Under the pieces are notes generated by a model. The model saw only the letters and a program-made list of their open reading frames with translations, made no database searches and had not been told where the DNA came from. The position numbers and the translations under genes are program-made. Of a stretch of 64,000 nt of DNA, positions 1 to 8,389 are shown one piece after another. Each line of letters begins with the position of its first letter. Positions within the stretch are counted from its first letter, which is position 1. The DNA is from Caldilineaceae bacterium. GTDB taxonomy: Bacteria > Chloroflexota > Anaerolineae > Caldilineales > Caldilineaceae. The stretch spans positions 5,623 through 69,622 of the forward strand of contig JAPKMW010000059.1 in the NCBI GenBank assembly GCA_026645575.1, read 5' to 3'.

Positions 1-1159
1 GGTAGATATAGGTGTAGAGATTATCGGCGGTCCGGCTGCTCGCCTGGCGCAGGTCATAGAGAATCGATTGCAGGCCATAGATGTGGCTCTGCCCAACCAC
101 CAGCCGCAGGGCGAGCGGGTTGCCCCCCACCGTCTCGACAATGGGTAGCAATTCGGCGTCGCTGCTCATGGCCAGCACCGGTAGTCCGCGCAGCGCCGCC
201 TCGTGGCGGATCAATTGCAGGGCATGGGGCGGCGGCAACTCTTCTACCTTGGCGTGGTAGAGCGTGGCAACGCCATAGAGATTCTCGCGCGCGGTGACAA
301 TAAATTTGCTGGGATTCGCCAACCGCTGCAAGGTGGGCAGCAGCGTTTCAATATCGATCACCGTCTCCAGGTTGTCGATGACGATGATATGGGGTTGCTC
401 CTTGAGCCGGGAGCGCAATGCCTGTTCGTAGCGCTCCGGCGGGGCGTTGGGGATCAACTGGCGGGCCAGCGCTTCGATCATCTGTTCGGCATTCATCGCC
501 GGGCGCGGGTCGCCTTCCAGCTTGCCCATCAGGCTCAGGTGTTCACGCTGGGCGCTGATCCAGCCGATGTCGTCAACCTTGCCGGCAGCGATCAGCCGGT
601 GCAGCAGGGTGTTGGCCAGCGTAGTCTTGCCAATGCCGCCGATGCCTTCCAGGGCAATGATCCAGGGCGGGCCGTCGGTGGTTAGCAAGGTTTGCAGACG
701 GGCCAGCGGCTCTTCCAGCCCAATGGGTTCATTAATAAGTTCGCCCCCCAGCCGGTCAATCATGATCTCTCGCTGGTTGAGTGCGGCCTGGGTGTCATGA
801 GTGATGATGGTCTCGGTCAAGAGCGTGGTGGCCTGCCGTTGCAACACATAGAGGTAGCTCTCGGAGACATTCATCCGATTGGCGATCTGCTGGACGGTGT
901 CGCCGTCGAGGTGGCGCGCTTGTAAGAAGTTGGCTTCCGGTTCATATTTTTCCTGCAAGAGACGCAAGCCATCAAGCAGGAATTGGTTGACGGCCAGCTT
1001 GCTGTTGCCGCCGTTGCGCCGGAGCAATTTACGAAAGAGATAGAATTGGTTGAACGCTTCATGGCCCTTCCCCAAGCGCTTCCAATCCTTGAGCGCCTGG
1101 TGAATGACCTCATCGATCGGCGGGGGTGATGGAGGGGGCGGTGAGAGTGGACTTTCCAT
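1..1159 (-). CDS. STAND/NB-ARC-type NTPase, 3' end cut by window edge
   Basis: The first 386 residues are visible and the frame runs off the left edge. Seen: a Pro/Ser-rich start, a helix-turn-helix-like stretch at about residues 85-110 (DTVQQIANRMNVSESYLYVL), Walker A GIGGIGKTT at about 172-180, Walker B HIIVIDNLE at about 257-265, an RNBS-B-like FIVTAREN at about 286-293, and a GNPLAL motif near 340. This order matches signal-transducing STAND ATPases, which act as regulators or defence sensors and usually carry C-terminal repeat or effector domains; that part lies outside the window. The ATG at 1159 follows a strong AAGGAG ribosome site, and a good promoter lies at 1238-1266. The ligand and output domain cannot be judged here. 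Confidence 0.9.
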   Translation of the reverse strand, partial: MESPLSPPPPSPPPIDEVIHQALKDWKRLGKGHEAFNQFYLFRKLLRRNGGNSKLAVNQFLLDGLRLLQEKYEPEANFLQARHLDGDTVQQIANRMNVSESYLYVLQRQATTLLTETIITHDTQAALNQREIMIDRLGGELINEPIGLEEPLARLQTLLTTDGPPWIIALEGIGGIGKTTLANTLLHRLIAAGKVDDIGWISAQREHLSLMGKLEGDPRPAMNAEQMIEALARQLIPNAPPERYEQALRSRLKEQPHIIVIDNLETVIDIETLLPTLQRLANPSKFIVTARENLYGVATLYHAKVEELPPPHALQLIRHEAALRGLPVLAMSSDAELLPIVETVGGNPLALRLVVGQSHIYGLQSILYDLRQASSRTADNLYTYIY

Positions 1160-1237
1160 GACTGACTCTCCTTGGCTTACTACGATAACCTTACGCTGTT
1201 TGTTGACGAAATGAGAATGATGTATTGATATTGATGT

Positions 1238-1271
1238 AGGATAACATAATTTTTTGACAATTTCAATTGTC
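1238..1271 (-). promoter_or_regulatory. promoter of the STAND NTPase with overlapping palindrome
   Basis: On the minus strand a -35 TTGAAA (1261-1266) and a -10 TATCCT (1238-1243) are separated by 17 bases. The -35 box is embedded in a 6+6 palindrome, GACAAT-TTCA-ATTGTC (1256-1271), which could be an operator. The position fits transcription of the NTPase gene starting at 1159. Confidence 0.55.
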
Positions 1272-1289
1272 GGAAAACTTTGTTTTTTG

Positions 1290-1409
1290 TCATTAGTCCA
1301 TAGTCATTAGTCCGCAGTCCATAGTCCGTGGTCCGTATTCCATGGTCATTGGTCACTGGTTTTTGACAATCGATAACCAATGACTACGGACTATGGACTA
1401 CGCACTACT
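1290..1409. repeat. short-word tandem inverted repeat (AGTCCATAGTC type)
   Basis: The left arm (1290-1360) repeats variants of AGTCCATAGTC/AGTCCGTGGTC. The right arm (1375-1408) carries the reverse-complement words (CCAATGACTACGGACTATGG). It sits between the divergent promoters of the STAND gene and the DJ-1-like gene. It is followed by two direct copies of GGAGCTTTTCT at about 1410-1431. Confidence 0.8.
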
Positions 1410-1468
1410 GGAGCTTTTCTGGAGCTTTTCTAGAGGTTTTGTGTAGATCAAAAACGCCCAACCGGGTG

Positions 1469-1474
1469 TATAAT
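1469..1474 (+). promoter_or_regulatory. -10 box of the DJ-1-like gene
   Basis: A consensus TATAAT lies 46 bases upstream of the ATG at 1520. No good -35 is visible at the expected distance, so this is only a likely promoter. It places the transcription start near 1481, which argues against using the ATG at 1481 as the start codon. Confidence 0.45.
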
Positions 1475-1519
1475 CGGCCCATGCTAAACGTTAGCGAAGA
1501 GCAGGAAGGGAATCGTTCG

Positions 1520-2047
1520 ATGAGTCTTCATGTCACATCAAGGAAGCGCAAGCTCTTAAAAGCGATCCCGAAAGCACAATCCTGTGTCCTGGTATTGTGG
1601 GGTGAATATTTTGACGAAGTGGCGGCGGCCACCTTTACTGTCACCTTACGCCAAGCCGGCCTTTGTGTACGCGTTGTGGGGGTGCATGGCCTATTGGCTG
1701 CCGGACGCAATGGTCTGGCCCTTCATGCTGATCTGACCTTGAGTGAAGCCAAAGCCCTACTTCAGGATGTCTTTTGCGTGATCCTGCCCTGTAGTCGGGC
1801 GGCGGTCAAACGATTGGAAAATGACCCACGCATTCACGAACTCTTTGCCGCGATTGCGCACAATGATGCTATGGTGGTGGTCTATGATGAAGGCGTGCGC
1901 CGTCAGTCGCTCATTCGGTCTCATGCCATTCCGGGGCAAGAGATTGTTGCGTACCCCCATGATGCCAACTTAGTTGCTTTTGTAGAAGAGGTGGGTAGAA
2001 CGCTTGCCCTTACCCTTGCTGATCACGCTGAACGCATCTACCCCTGA
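1520..2047 (+). CDS. DJ-1/PfpI-like protein without the nucleophile elbow
   Basis: A 175-residue protein with an alternating strand/helix pattern and a CVILPCSRAAVKRLENDPRI segment that resembles the LPGG...LxxDxxV region of the DJ-1/PfpI family. Where the family has its nucleophilic elbow (A-x-C-x-G-P) this protein reads MVVVYDEGV, so no catalytic Cys is evident and a non-enzymatic or sensory role is likely. The start at 1520 is chosen because AGGAAGG (1503-1509) sits 10 bases upstream; an in-frame ATG at 1481 lacks such a site. It is a single gene between hairpin-rich spacers. The substrate or partner is unknown, and the family assignment is moderate. Confidence 0.6.
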   Translation: MSLHVTSRKRKLLKAIPKAQSCVLVLWGEYFDEVAAATFTVTLRQAGLCVRVVGVHGLLAAGRNGLALHADLTLSEAKALLQDVFCVILPCSRAAVKRLENDPRIHELFAAIAHNDAMVVVYDEGVRRQSLIRSHAIPGQEIVAYPHDANLVAFVEEVGRTLALTLADHAERIYP

Positions 2048-2104
2048 TCATTTATTGTTGTCGCCTGTTGGTTCCCTACTCCCTCCCATCTACTTTGTTC
2101 CTCC

Positions 2105-2136
2105 ACGTCACAGGTGAGTCCCGCGTCACCTGTGCG
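2105..2136. terminator. hairpin after the DJ-1-like gene
   Basis: CACAGGTGA (2109-2117) pairs with TCACCTGTG (2126-2134), about 60 bases after the stop codon at 2047. No T tract follows, so it may be a structural or processing hairpin rather than a classical terminator. The rest of 2048-2290 shows no gene. Confidence 0.4.
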
Positions 2137-2290
2137 TTCCCCCACTGCTCAAGATTCCCTATTACTCTATTTTTTATCAAACATTGTTTATTTGACGAGA
2201 TTTTGCCCGTCAACTAGGCAGAATAGCAGCCTTGCGCTACAATGAGTCTGATGGTTCAAACACCCCATAGACATACAGGTATAGGATCTT

Positions 2291-2992
2291 ATGCGATTAG
2301 GAATTTTGAATGCAACCACGCCGGCGGATGAAGCGCTCTTTCAGATGCCGGAGATGACCAACTTCTGCACCTTCTTTGCCCAGGTTCCCCACAACCTCAC
2401 CTTCGTCGAATACCGCATTACCGAAGGCGACTTGCCACCGACGCCACAGGCTTGCGACGCCTACCTTGTCACCGGCAGTCCGCAAGGGGTCTATGACCCG
2501 CAGCCGTGGATCAGCGCGTTGGCCGACTTTCTCCGGCAGAGTTATGCCGCCGGCCAGAAATTAGTGGGCATCTGCTTTGGGCATCAGATACTGGCTCATG
2601 CGCTGGGCGGTCATGCCGAAAAGGCGGTGGTCGGTTGGGGCATGGGCTTGCGCCGCTTTCCCATCGCCGCCACCCCCGGCTGGATGACGCCGGCGTTGAC
2701 ACAGGGGCAACTCTACTTCTGCCATCAAGACCAGGTGATGCGCCTGCCGGCTGGCGCCCAACGGCTGGCCGGTGATGCTTTCTGTCCCAATACGATCTTT
2801 GTCATCGGCGATCAGGTCTTGGGCATTCAAGGTCACCCCGAATTTTCGACGGCCTTTATGGCTGTCCTGATTGATACGCTGGGGGAACAGGCCGGCGCAA
2901 CCGTCGCAGCACAGGCAGCCGCCTCGCTGCATGAGGGGGCGCCCGATGGCGGCATTGTAGCACAGTGGATTGTTAATTTTTTACAGCAGTAA
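2291..2992 (+). CDS. class I glutamine amidotransferase (GMP synthase GATase-like)
   Basis: A 233-residue stand-alone glutaminase domain. Seen: VTGSPQGVYD near residue 60, the nucleophile motif GICFGHQILAHALGG near residue 95, and the His/Glu motif GIQGHPEF near residue 178. The Cys-His-Glu triad is therefore complete. Stand-alone members of this family hydrolyse glutamine or gamma-glutamyl amides (as PuuD and GMP synthase-like GATases do), and no synthetase partner lies next to it. It is a single transcription unit, followed by a large hairpin at 3001-3078. The substrate cannot be deduced from the sequence. Confidence 0.85.
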   Translation: MRLGILNATTPADEALFQMPEMTNFCTFFAQVPHNLTFVEYRITEGDLPPTPQACDAYLVTGSPQGVYDPQPWISALADFLRQSYAAGQKLVGICFGHQILAHALGGHAEKAVVGWGMGLRRFPIAATPGWMTPALTQGQLYFCHQDQVMRLPAGAQRLAGDAFCPNTIFVIGDQVLGIQGHPEFSTAFMAVLIDTLGEQAGATVAAQAAASLHEGAPDGGIVAQWIVNFLQQ

Positions 2993-3000
2993 CTAAGTGA

Positions 3001-3078
3001 GGCGTTACGCAGTTGGCGAGCGCCACCAGCGCTGTCAGGTTTGCGAAACCTGACAGCGCTGGGCAAGTGCATAACGCC
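3001..3078. terminator. nested hairpin after the amidotransferase gene
   Basis: An inner perfect 15-bp stem AGCGCTGTCAGGTTT (3028-3042) pairs with 3046-3060 across a 3-base loop. An outer pair GGCGTTACGC (3001-3010) and GCATAACGCC (3069-3078) encloses it. It begins nine bases after the stop codon at 2992. Confidence 0.6.
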
Positions 3079-3115
3079 TATAAGTGTTTTACCAAATAAC
3101 TCATGCTTTGTTGAC

Positions 3116-3199
3116 CCGTCCCGTAGGGACGCTTGAATTTAGGGCGAGAAAGGGAAAGAAAAGATTATCTGTCCCTAAACTCAACCGCCCCTACGGGGC
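3116..3199. repeat. CCCGTAGGG-type inverted repeat, copy 1
   Basis: The left arm CCGTAGGGACGCTTGAATTT (from 3121) pairs imperfectly with the right arm CCCTAAACTCAACCGCCCC (about 3173-3197). The same element recurs as a near-perfect 28-bp stem at 51351-51431, so this is an interspersed repeat family. Confidence 0.7.
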
Positions 3200-3276
3200 A
3201 AACTCACTTGTATGAGAACAGCGCACAAGCTATCAAAAACTATTGAAAAAACAGTCGCTTTGCAAGGTGGGTAGTT

Positions 3277-4479
3277 TTGAAAAATCGATTTTTTGTCGCT
3301 TTGTTGGTTGGCCTGGCAGCCTTTGCACTCTACTGGGGGACGCCCCATTATTTCGACCGAACGACAACGCCCGATGTGGCTTATTTTAATCAGTTGGCCG
3401 AAGCCTTTTTACAGGGGCGGCTCTACCTGGCGGAACCGGCCAGCACCCATGATTTGACCTTGCACGCGGGGCGCTGGTATGTCCCCTTTCCTCCCTTGCC
3501 GGCGTTGTTGATGCTGCCGTGGGTGGCGGTGATGGGGCTGGCGTCGCTCAATACGGTCTTCTTTGCGGCGCTCTTTGGCGCAATCAATGTGGCGTTGATC
3601 TTTCTGCTGCTCAGTGGGTTGGCGCAACAGCAGTGGACCCACCTGGGGTTGAGCGACAACCTCTGGCTCACCCTGCTCTTTGGGTTGGGGAGCGTCCACT
3701 GGTATATGGCGACGATTGGCTCGGTCTGGTTTGTCGCCCAGATCTGCACCGTGACCTTTGTGGCGCTGGCGCTCTGGTTGGCGGTGGCGGGGCGGGCGCC
3801 CTGGCTGGTGGGGCTAGCGCTGGCGCTGGCTATACTGGCCCGGCCCAATGTGCTGTTCACTTGGCCGCTGCTGTTGGGTATGGCCGCCACCCATCTGACG
3901 GCGGCGGGACGACCGCTCAAGTGGTCGCAGTTGGTGCGCTGGGCGCTGCTTTCGGCAATCCCGCTGGTGTTGGCGTTGGGGGCATTGTTGCTTTATAACC
4001 AGGCGCGCTTTGGCAATCCCCTCGACTTTGGCTATCTAACCGAAAATGTGGCCGAGAAGCTGGCGCCCGATCTACAGCGCTATGGGCAATTCAACCTGCA
4101 CTATCTCCCCAAAAATTTCTGGGCCATGTGGCTGGCCGGCCCGCAATGGGATGAGGAGCTACGCTTCTGGCGTCCCGACCCCGAAGGCATGAGTTTGCTC
4201 TTGACTACGCCGGCACTGATCTACCTGGCCCGCGCCCGCCAACGTTCCTGGCTGGTCATCGGCGGCTGGTCAGCCTTTTGTCTCTTGTTAACGCCCCTGT
4301 TACTTTACTATAATACTGGTTGGTGGCAATTTGGCTATCGCTTCAGCCTCGATTTTATGGCGCCTGTGCTGGTGCTACTGGCGTTGGCTGCACACCAACG
4401 GGTCACGGGATCGATGCGACTGCTCGTTCTGGCCGGGGTGCTGGTCAATTTGTATGGCGTGGTTTGGTGGCATTCGTGA
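3277..4479 (+). CDS. polytopic membrane protein, GT-C glycosyltransferase-like
   Basis: A 400-residue, very hydrophobic protein with roughly 9-10 membrane spans. A first span (VALLVGLAAFALYWG) is followed by an extracytoplasmic loop with TPDVAYFNQLAEAFLQGRLYL and a short FPPLPALLMLPW stretch. This layout resembles GT-C/ArnT-like glycosyltransferases that use lipid-linked sugars, where an acidic residue in the first loop is catalytic (here the Asp of TPD is a candidate). It starts at TTG 3277 with AAGGTGGG just upstream. There is no neighbouring operon partner. Donor and acceptor are unknown. Confidence 0.65.
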   Translation: MKNRFFVALLVGLAAFALYWGTPHYFDRTTTPDVAYFNQLAEAFLQGRLYLAEPASTHDLTLHAGRWYVPFPPLPALLMLPWVAVMGLASLNTVFFAALFGAINVALIFLLLSGLAQQQWTHLGLSDNLWLTLLFGLGSVHWYMATIGSVWFVAQICTVTFVALALWLAVAGRAPWLVGLALALAILARPNVLFTWPLLLGMAATHLTAAGRPLKWSQLVRWALLSAIPLVLALGALLLYNQARFGNPLDFGYLTENVAEKLAPDLQRYGQFNLHYLPKNFWAMWLAGPQWDEELRFWRPDPEGMSLLLTTPALIYLARARQRSWLVIGGWSAFCLLLTPLLLYYNTGWWQFGYRFSLDFMAPVLVLLALAAHQRVTGSMRLLVLAGVLVNLYGVVWWHS

Positions 4480-4483
4480 GAGA

Positions 4484-4545
4484 AGTTGGTTGGGTAGTTG
4501 GTTGGTTTCGACAGGCACAACCAACCAACCAACCAACCAACTACC
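4484..4545. repeat. short-word tandem inverted repeat (TTGG/CCAA type)
   Basis: TTGGTTGGGTAGTTGGTTGG (about 4485-4507) faces CCAACCAACCAACCAACC (about 4520-4540). It lies immediately after the stop codon at 4479 and ahead of the Gfo/Idh gene. It is a likely hairpin that could act as a terminator or processing site. Confidence 0.8.
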
Positions 4546-4573
4546 TTACTTATAATCTAAGGAGAGTACGGTC

Positions 4574-5473
4574 ATGTTAAAAATTGGTATTCTTGGTAGT
4601 GACAACAGCCATGCTGAGCGCTTTTCCGAATTGCTAAACCTGCCCGAACATCCCAATTTTCTGGCCGATGCTGATGCACAGGTGGTGGCGATCTGGGGGC
4701 AAGAGCCGGCGCGCACACAACAGGTGGCGCAACAGAATCGGATCGCCACCATTGTCGATGACCCTGCTGCCATGTTGGATCTGGTCGATGCGGTCATCTG
4801 TGTGACGCGGCATGGTGGGCTACACCTGGATCTGGTGCGGCCCTATGTACAAGCGTGCATCCCCACCTTTGTCGATAAGCCGTTGGCAATTGACCCGGAT
4901 GATGCCCGCACCATTGTCGCTCTGGCTGCACAAAATCGCACCTCCTTTAGCTCCTTTTCCACGGTGCGTTTTAGCGCCGATACCCAGAACTTCTGGCAAC
5001 AGGCGCGTGAATTGGGCGGCGTGAGCGTCGGCACCTATAGCGGCCCCGCCACCCGGCGCAACCCCTATGGCGGTGTCCTCTTCTACGCCATTCACAGCAT
5101 CGAAATCATGTTGATGACGCAAGGGGTGGGTGTGCAGTGGGTGCAGGCGTTGGAAGGGCCGGCCGTCGATGGGGCGGGGAATGGGGCAATGGTGGCGACC
5201 TGCGCCTGGAAAGATGGCATGATGGCGACAATTGAGTTGACGGTCGATGCCGCCTATGCCTTCCGCGCCACCGCTTTGGGGCGTAACGGCGTCCACTCGG
5301 CCACCCTCAACATTGCCGACTGTTACCGCCAGGGCATGAAGCAGATCCTCATCGTCCTGCACGGCGGTTCCAGCCCCGTCCCGCCCACAGAGATGATCGA
5401 AGCGATCCAAATCGGCGCCGCCATCGAGTTGAGCCTGCAAGAGGAGCGGCGGGTCTTTTTGCATGAGGTATAA
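4574..5473 (+). CDS. Gfo/Idh/MocA-family oxidoreductase
   Basis: A 299-residue protein with an N-terminal Rossmann domain: MLKIGILGSDNSHAERF at the start and ICVTRHGGLHLDLVRPY near residue 76, then a family-typical (E/D)KPLA motif (FVDKPLAIDPDD) near residue 98, and an alpha/beta C-terminal domain. The usual G-x-G-x-x-G is replaced by G-x-L-G-S-D-N-S-H, so nucleotide binding may differ. The family uses NAD(P) to oxidise or reduce sugars and polyols. A strong AAGGAG site lies 10 bases before the ATG. The substrate is unknown. Confidence 0.8.
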   Translation: MLKIGILGSDNSHAERFSELLNLPEHPNFLADADAQVVAIWGQEPARTQQVAQQNRIATIVDDPAAMLDLVDAVICVTRHGGLHLDLVRPYVQACIPTFVDKPLAIDPDDARTIVALAAQNRTSFSSFSTVRFSADTQNFWQQARELGGVSVGTYSGPATRRNPYGGVLFYAIHSIEIMLMTQGVGVQWVQALEGPAVDGAGNGAMVATCAWKDGMMATIELTVDAAYAFRATALGRNGVHSATLNIADCYRQGMKQILIVLHGGSSPVPPTEMIEAIQIGAAIELSLQEERRVFLHEV

Positions 5474-5526
5474 AGGTAGACAGGTAAATAGGTCTGCAAC
5501 AGCAATACCTGTGTACCTTTCCTATC
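5473..5526. repeat. short-word inverted repeat at convergent gene ends
   Basis: AAAGGTAGACAGGTAAATAG (5473-5492) faces ACCTGTGTACCTTTCCTAT (5507-5525). It lies between the stop codons of the convergent genes at 5473 and 5530, so it probably ends transcription in both directions. It uses the same word family as the spacers at 10690, 19682, 30883 and 48105. Confidence 0.75.
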
Positions 5527-5529
5527 GAT

Positions 5530-6831
5530 CTACTTCAACTCCGTCCGGCTATATCCCAAAATTTGGCGGGCAACGATGAGGGTGTTGATCTGGCCGGTGC
5601 CTTCGTAAATGTCGTTGATCTTGGCGTCGCGCATCCACTTTTCGGCCAGGGTCTGGGTGCTGTAGCCGAGGGGGCCGAGCAGTTCGACGGCCTTTTGTGT
5701 GATCCAGGTGACGACTTTGCCCGCTTTGACTTTGCACATGGAAGATTCCAACTGGTTCTCCTGACGGGCATCAAGGAGTGCGGTGGCTTTGAGGGTAAGC
5801 AACCAGGCGGCTTTGAGTTGGGCTTCCATCTCCAGCAGGTCGGCCTGGACGGCGCTGAGTTTCCAGCGTGGTTTGTCATAGTCCATGGTCACGCCCTGTT
5901 TGGCCAGCGTGTCACGGGTGAACTCAAAGGCGGCGCGGGCAATGCCGATGGCGCTGGCAGCGACGATGGGGCGGGTAGCGTCAAAGGTTTTCATCGCGCC
6001 TTTGAAACCCTTGCTCCCCCGTCCGCTCTGTACTTCGGCGTCGCCAAGCAAATTTTCTGCCGGCACGCGACAGTTGTCCAGAATAATGGCAGCAGTGTCG
6101 CTGGCGCGGATGCCGAGCTTTTCCTCCACCTTGGCGATGATTGCGCCTGGCGTCCCCGCTTCGACCACAAAGGGTTTCATGCCGGCGCGACCGGCGCTTT
6201 TGTCCACCGTCGCCCAGACCACCACCAGCCCATCTGACTCTTCCAACGCCAATTTGCCGCTGGTGCAAAAGATTTTCTGTCCATTCAGCACCCATTCATT
6301 GGTCGCCGGATCAAAGATGGCTGTTGTTTGGATGTTGCTGGTGTCAGAACCGGCCTGTGGCTCGGTCATCGCCATCGCGCCCCATTTGGGATCGCCTGCG
6401 GTAAAGCGACGCAAGAAACGTTCCAGTTGATCGGGCGAACCGACGGCGTTGATCGCTGCGCCGCCTAATGCACTGCCTGGAATACAGAGATAGACGCCGG
6501 CATCGCCCCAACTCAGCATCTCGATCATGTGAACTAATGTTTGGTTGGCAAGGCTGGCCTTAACCGCGCCATTGGCGTCGGCTTGCGCACCATCCGCATT
6601 GGTTTCAGCGGCGCCATTCTGCGCCTTGCGAGCGCGCTTTAAGGCCGCTTCCAGATTGGATAACTCCATCTGCTTCATCTGCGGCCACATCATCTGCACA
6701 AATTTCACCGGGCGCACATGTTCGTGATCATCCAGATAGCGACTCTCTGGCCGCATCACATTTTCCGCCACCGTGCGCACCGGCACGAGTTGTTTTTCAA
6801 TGGCTTCCGGTGTTTTGAATTCGATTGCCAT
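5530..6831 (-). CDS. acyl-CoA dehydrogenase
   Basis: A 433-residue FAD flavoprotein that would oxidise acyl-CoA to trans-2-enoyl-CoA in beta-oxidation or amino-acid catabolism. Seen: the family signature AMTEPQAGSDTSN near residue 155, the FAD-adjacent strand motif near residue 185 (NGQKIFCTSG), and the C-terminal QILGYSRTELK tail preceded by AEKWMRDAKINDIYEGTGQI, a classical motif of this family that includes the catalytic Glu position (YEGT). The start at 6831 (MAIEFKTPEAIEK) is preferred over an upstream in-frame ATG at 6963, which lies inside the repeat spacer. A second acyl-CoA dehydrogenase lies upstream on the same strand, but a large palindrome separates them. Confidence 0.92.
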   Translation of the reverse strand: MAIEFKTPEAIEKQLVPVRTVAENVMRPESRYLDDHEHVRPVKFVQMMWPQMKQMELSNLEAALKRARKAQNGAAETNADGAQADANGAVKASLANQTLVHMIEMLSWGDAGVYLCIPGSALGGAAINAVGSPDQLERFLRRFTAGDPKWGAMAMTEPQAGSDTSNIQTTAIFDPATNEWVLNGQKIFCTSGKLALEESDGLVVVWATVDKSAGRAGMKPFVVEAGTPGAIIAKVEEKLGIRASDTAAIILDNCRVPAENLLGDAEVQSGRGSKGFKGAMKTFDATRPIVAASAIGIARAAFEFTRDTLAKQGVTMDYDKPRWKLSAVQADLLEMEAQLKAAWLLTLKATALLDARQENQLESSMCKVKAGKVVTWITQKAVELLGPLGYSTQTLAEKWMRDAKINDIYEGTGQINTLIVARQILGYSRTELK

Positions 6832-6841
6832 AGTTTGCTCC

Positions 6842-7029
6842 GTCAAGAGATAAAGAGGTTGAGAGATTGAGAGATTAGGGGAGATCATGCTAAAACGCTG
6901 GTAACTACCAAGCCTACCCGCTCGTAGCCAGTCCGTGACTGGCGGCCCCACACCGCCAGTCACGGACTGGCTACGAGCGGGTTAGTAGTTACAAACGCTG
7001 AATCTCTCAATCTCTTCAATCTCCTCAAG
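6842..7029. repeat. composite inverted repeat: GAGATT word arms around a CTCGTAGCCAGTC palindrome
   Basis: The outer arms are tandem GAGATT words (about 6846-6883) and their complement AATCTCTCAATCTCTTC (about 7000-7028). Nested inside is the palindrome CCCGCTCGTAGCCAGTCCGT (from 6917), a perfect 29-bp stem with 6953-6981, itself flanked by GTAACTAC (6901-6908) and GTAGTTAC (6985-6992). The whole 203-base spacer between the two dehydrogenase genes is built from these two repeat types. Confidence 0.85.
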
Positions 7030-7034
7030 TTTAC

Positions 7035-8126
7035 TTACGCCAACAACATCCCATCCCACATGGCAAAACCACGTCCGTTGCGCAGCCAGAGTTCGACCGG
7101 GTGGTCGCGCACATAGCCATGGCCGCCAAGAACCTGGACGGCGTTGTCGGTTACCTCCAGCACCATCTTGTCGGCGTACTGTTTGGCGAGGAAGGCGGCT
7201 TTGCTGGCGTCTTGTTTGCTGTCGTAGCGGTAGGCTGCTTCCCAGACCAGCAGGCGGGTCGCCTCGATTTCAATGCGCATGTTGGCAAGCATAAAGGCGA
7301 TACTCTGGCGGTAGGCGATGGGTTCGCCAAAGGCGGTACGTTCTTTGGCATAGGCAAGGGCATACTCATAGGCGGCGCGCGCCTGACCAACGGCCAGGGC
7401 GGCCAAAGCAATGCGACTAACGGCCAGGAAACGGCTCAGACGAATCCCTTTAGCGCCCCCCAGGCGATTGGCGGCGGGGATGCGCACTTGATTAAAGGTG
7501 ACCGGGTAGACGCCAAAAGCTTTAACCCCCATCAACATCGCCCGTTCGCCGACAGTGACGCCGGGTGCTGTTGCCGGCACCATAAAGGCTTGGGTGGTGC
7601 CATTTTCTTTGGCATAGACCAGGAATTGTTCGGCCTCCGCCGCCAACGGCACATAGGTTTTTTGCCCGTTGATCAGATAGTTATCCCCCGCTTTAACAGC
7701 GGTTGTTGCCAGATTGGCGGGGTCAAATTGATAGACCGGCTCGATCAGGGCGGCGGTGGCGCGAGCAAAGTGTTCGTTGCAAAATTGGGGCAAATAGTCA
7801 GCTTTCTGTTGCGGCGTTCCCCAGAGGGCGACCGGCAGAGCAAAGAGGTTGGGGGTGAGCAGGTGGAGCGAGATGCCCACGTCGCCCCAGCCTAGTTCTT
7901 CGAGGTAGAGGGCGCTGGTCAAGGCCGAATACTCGCCAAAGCCGCCATAGGCCGGTTCGATGCTGCCAGGGAGCAGGCCCAACTCCCAGCCGGTCTGTAC
8001 CAGTTTGGCCGGGATGGCGTGTTGTTCTTCAGCTTCACGAAAGCGGGGACGCAGCTCCTTTTCGGCAAAGCGATGAACGGTTTCGACCAGCATCTTCTGT
8101 TCTGGTGTCATGTCAAATGAGTACAT
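7035..8126 (-). CDS. acyl-CoA dehydrogenase-like protein
   Basis: A 363-residue member of the acyl-CoA dehydrogenase fold (MYSFDMTPEQKMLVETVHRF start; LGWGDVGISLHLL near residue 75; NGQKTYVPLAAEAEQFLVYA near 155; a C-terminal VLGGHGYVRDHPVELWLRNG motif). The common TExxxGSD signature is altered to TAALIEPVYQFDPANL, so substrate or flavin chemistry may differ from the neighbouring paralogue. The ATG at 8126 has a GGAG site upstream (TGGAGTTGCC); the longer frame from 8210 has none. It lies upstream of and co-directional with the dehydrogenase at 5530-6831. Role in beta-oxidation is inferred. Confidence 0.85.
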   Translation of the reverse strand: MYSFDMTPEQKMLVETVHRFAEKELRPRFREAEEQHAIPAKLVQTGWELGLLPGSIEPAYGGFGEYSALTSALYLEELGWGDVGISLHLLTPNLFALPVALWGTPQQKADYLPQFCNEHFARATAALIEPVYQFDPANLATTAVKAGDNYLINGQKTYVPLAAEAEQFLVYAKENGTTQAFMVPATAPGVTVGERAMLMGVKAFGVYPVTFNQVRIPAANRLGGAKGIRLSRFLAVSRIALAALAVGQARAAYEYALAYAKERTAFGEPIAYRQSIAFMLANMRIEIEATRLLVWEAAYRYDSKQDASKAAFLAKQYADKMVLEVTDNAVQVLGGHGYVRDHPVELWLRNGRGFAMWDGMLLA

Positions 8127-8389
8127 GGCAACTCCATTCGTAATATGATCTTTCATCATCCGATGACGTGCAGGCGTTTGTGTGATTCGTGTTGCGTGAA
8201 CTGTGGACAACTGACGCCCGTTCGTTTAAAATCGATGTGGATAAGCACTGATGCCGCTTATTCTACGTGATCGTTGTTGTGCCGCAGTTGCGGCGCAGTT
8301 CATTGTCTGTTTGCGGAGATGACCCGCTTGCGGTAGGATTGGAGCATTCAATTCAAGCAACGCGTCATAAACTTGTGAGATGTCGGATA

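Noticed and set aside
203..925. Plus-strand open frames of 77-160 codons
   Set aside because: They are antisense shadows of the minus-strand STAND NTPase, whose motifs (Walker A/B) are unmistakable.
4551..4556. TATAAT just upstream of the Gfo/Idh gene
   Set aside because: It lies only 18 bases before the ATG, so transcription would start within the ribosome site; no matching -35 is present.
5885..6430. 181-codon plus-strand frame over the first acyl-CoA dehydrogenase
   Set aside because: It is an antisense frame opposite clear dehydrogenase motifs.
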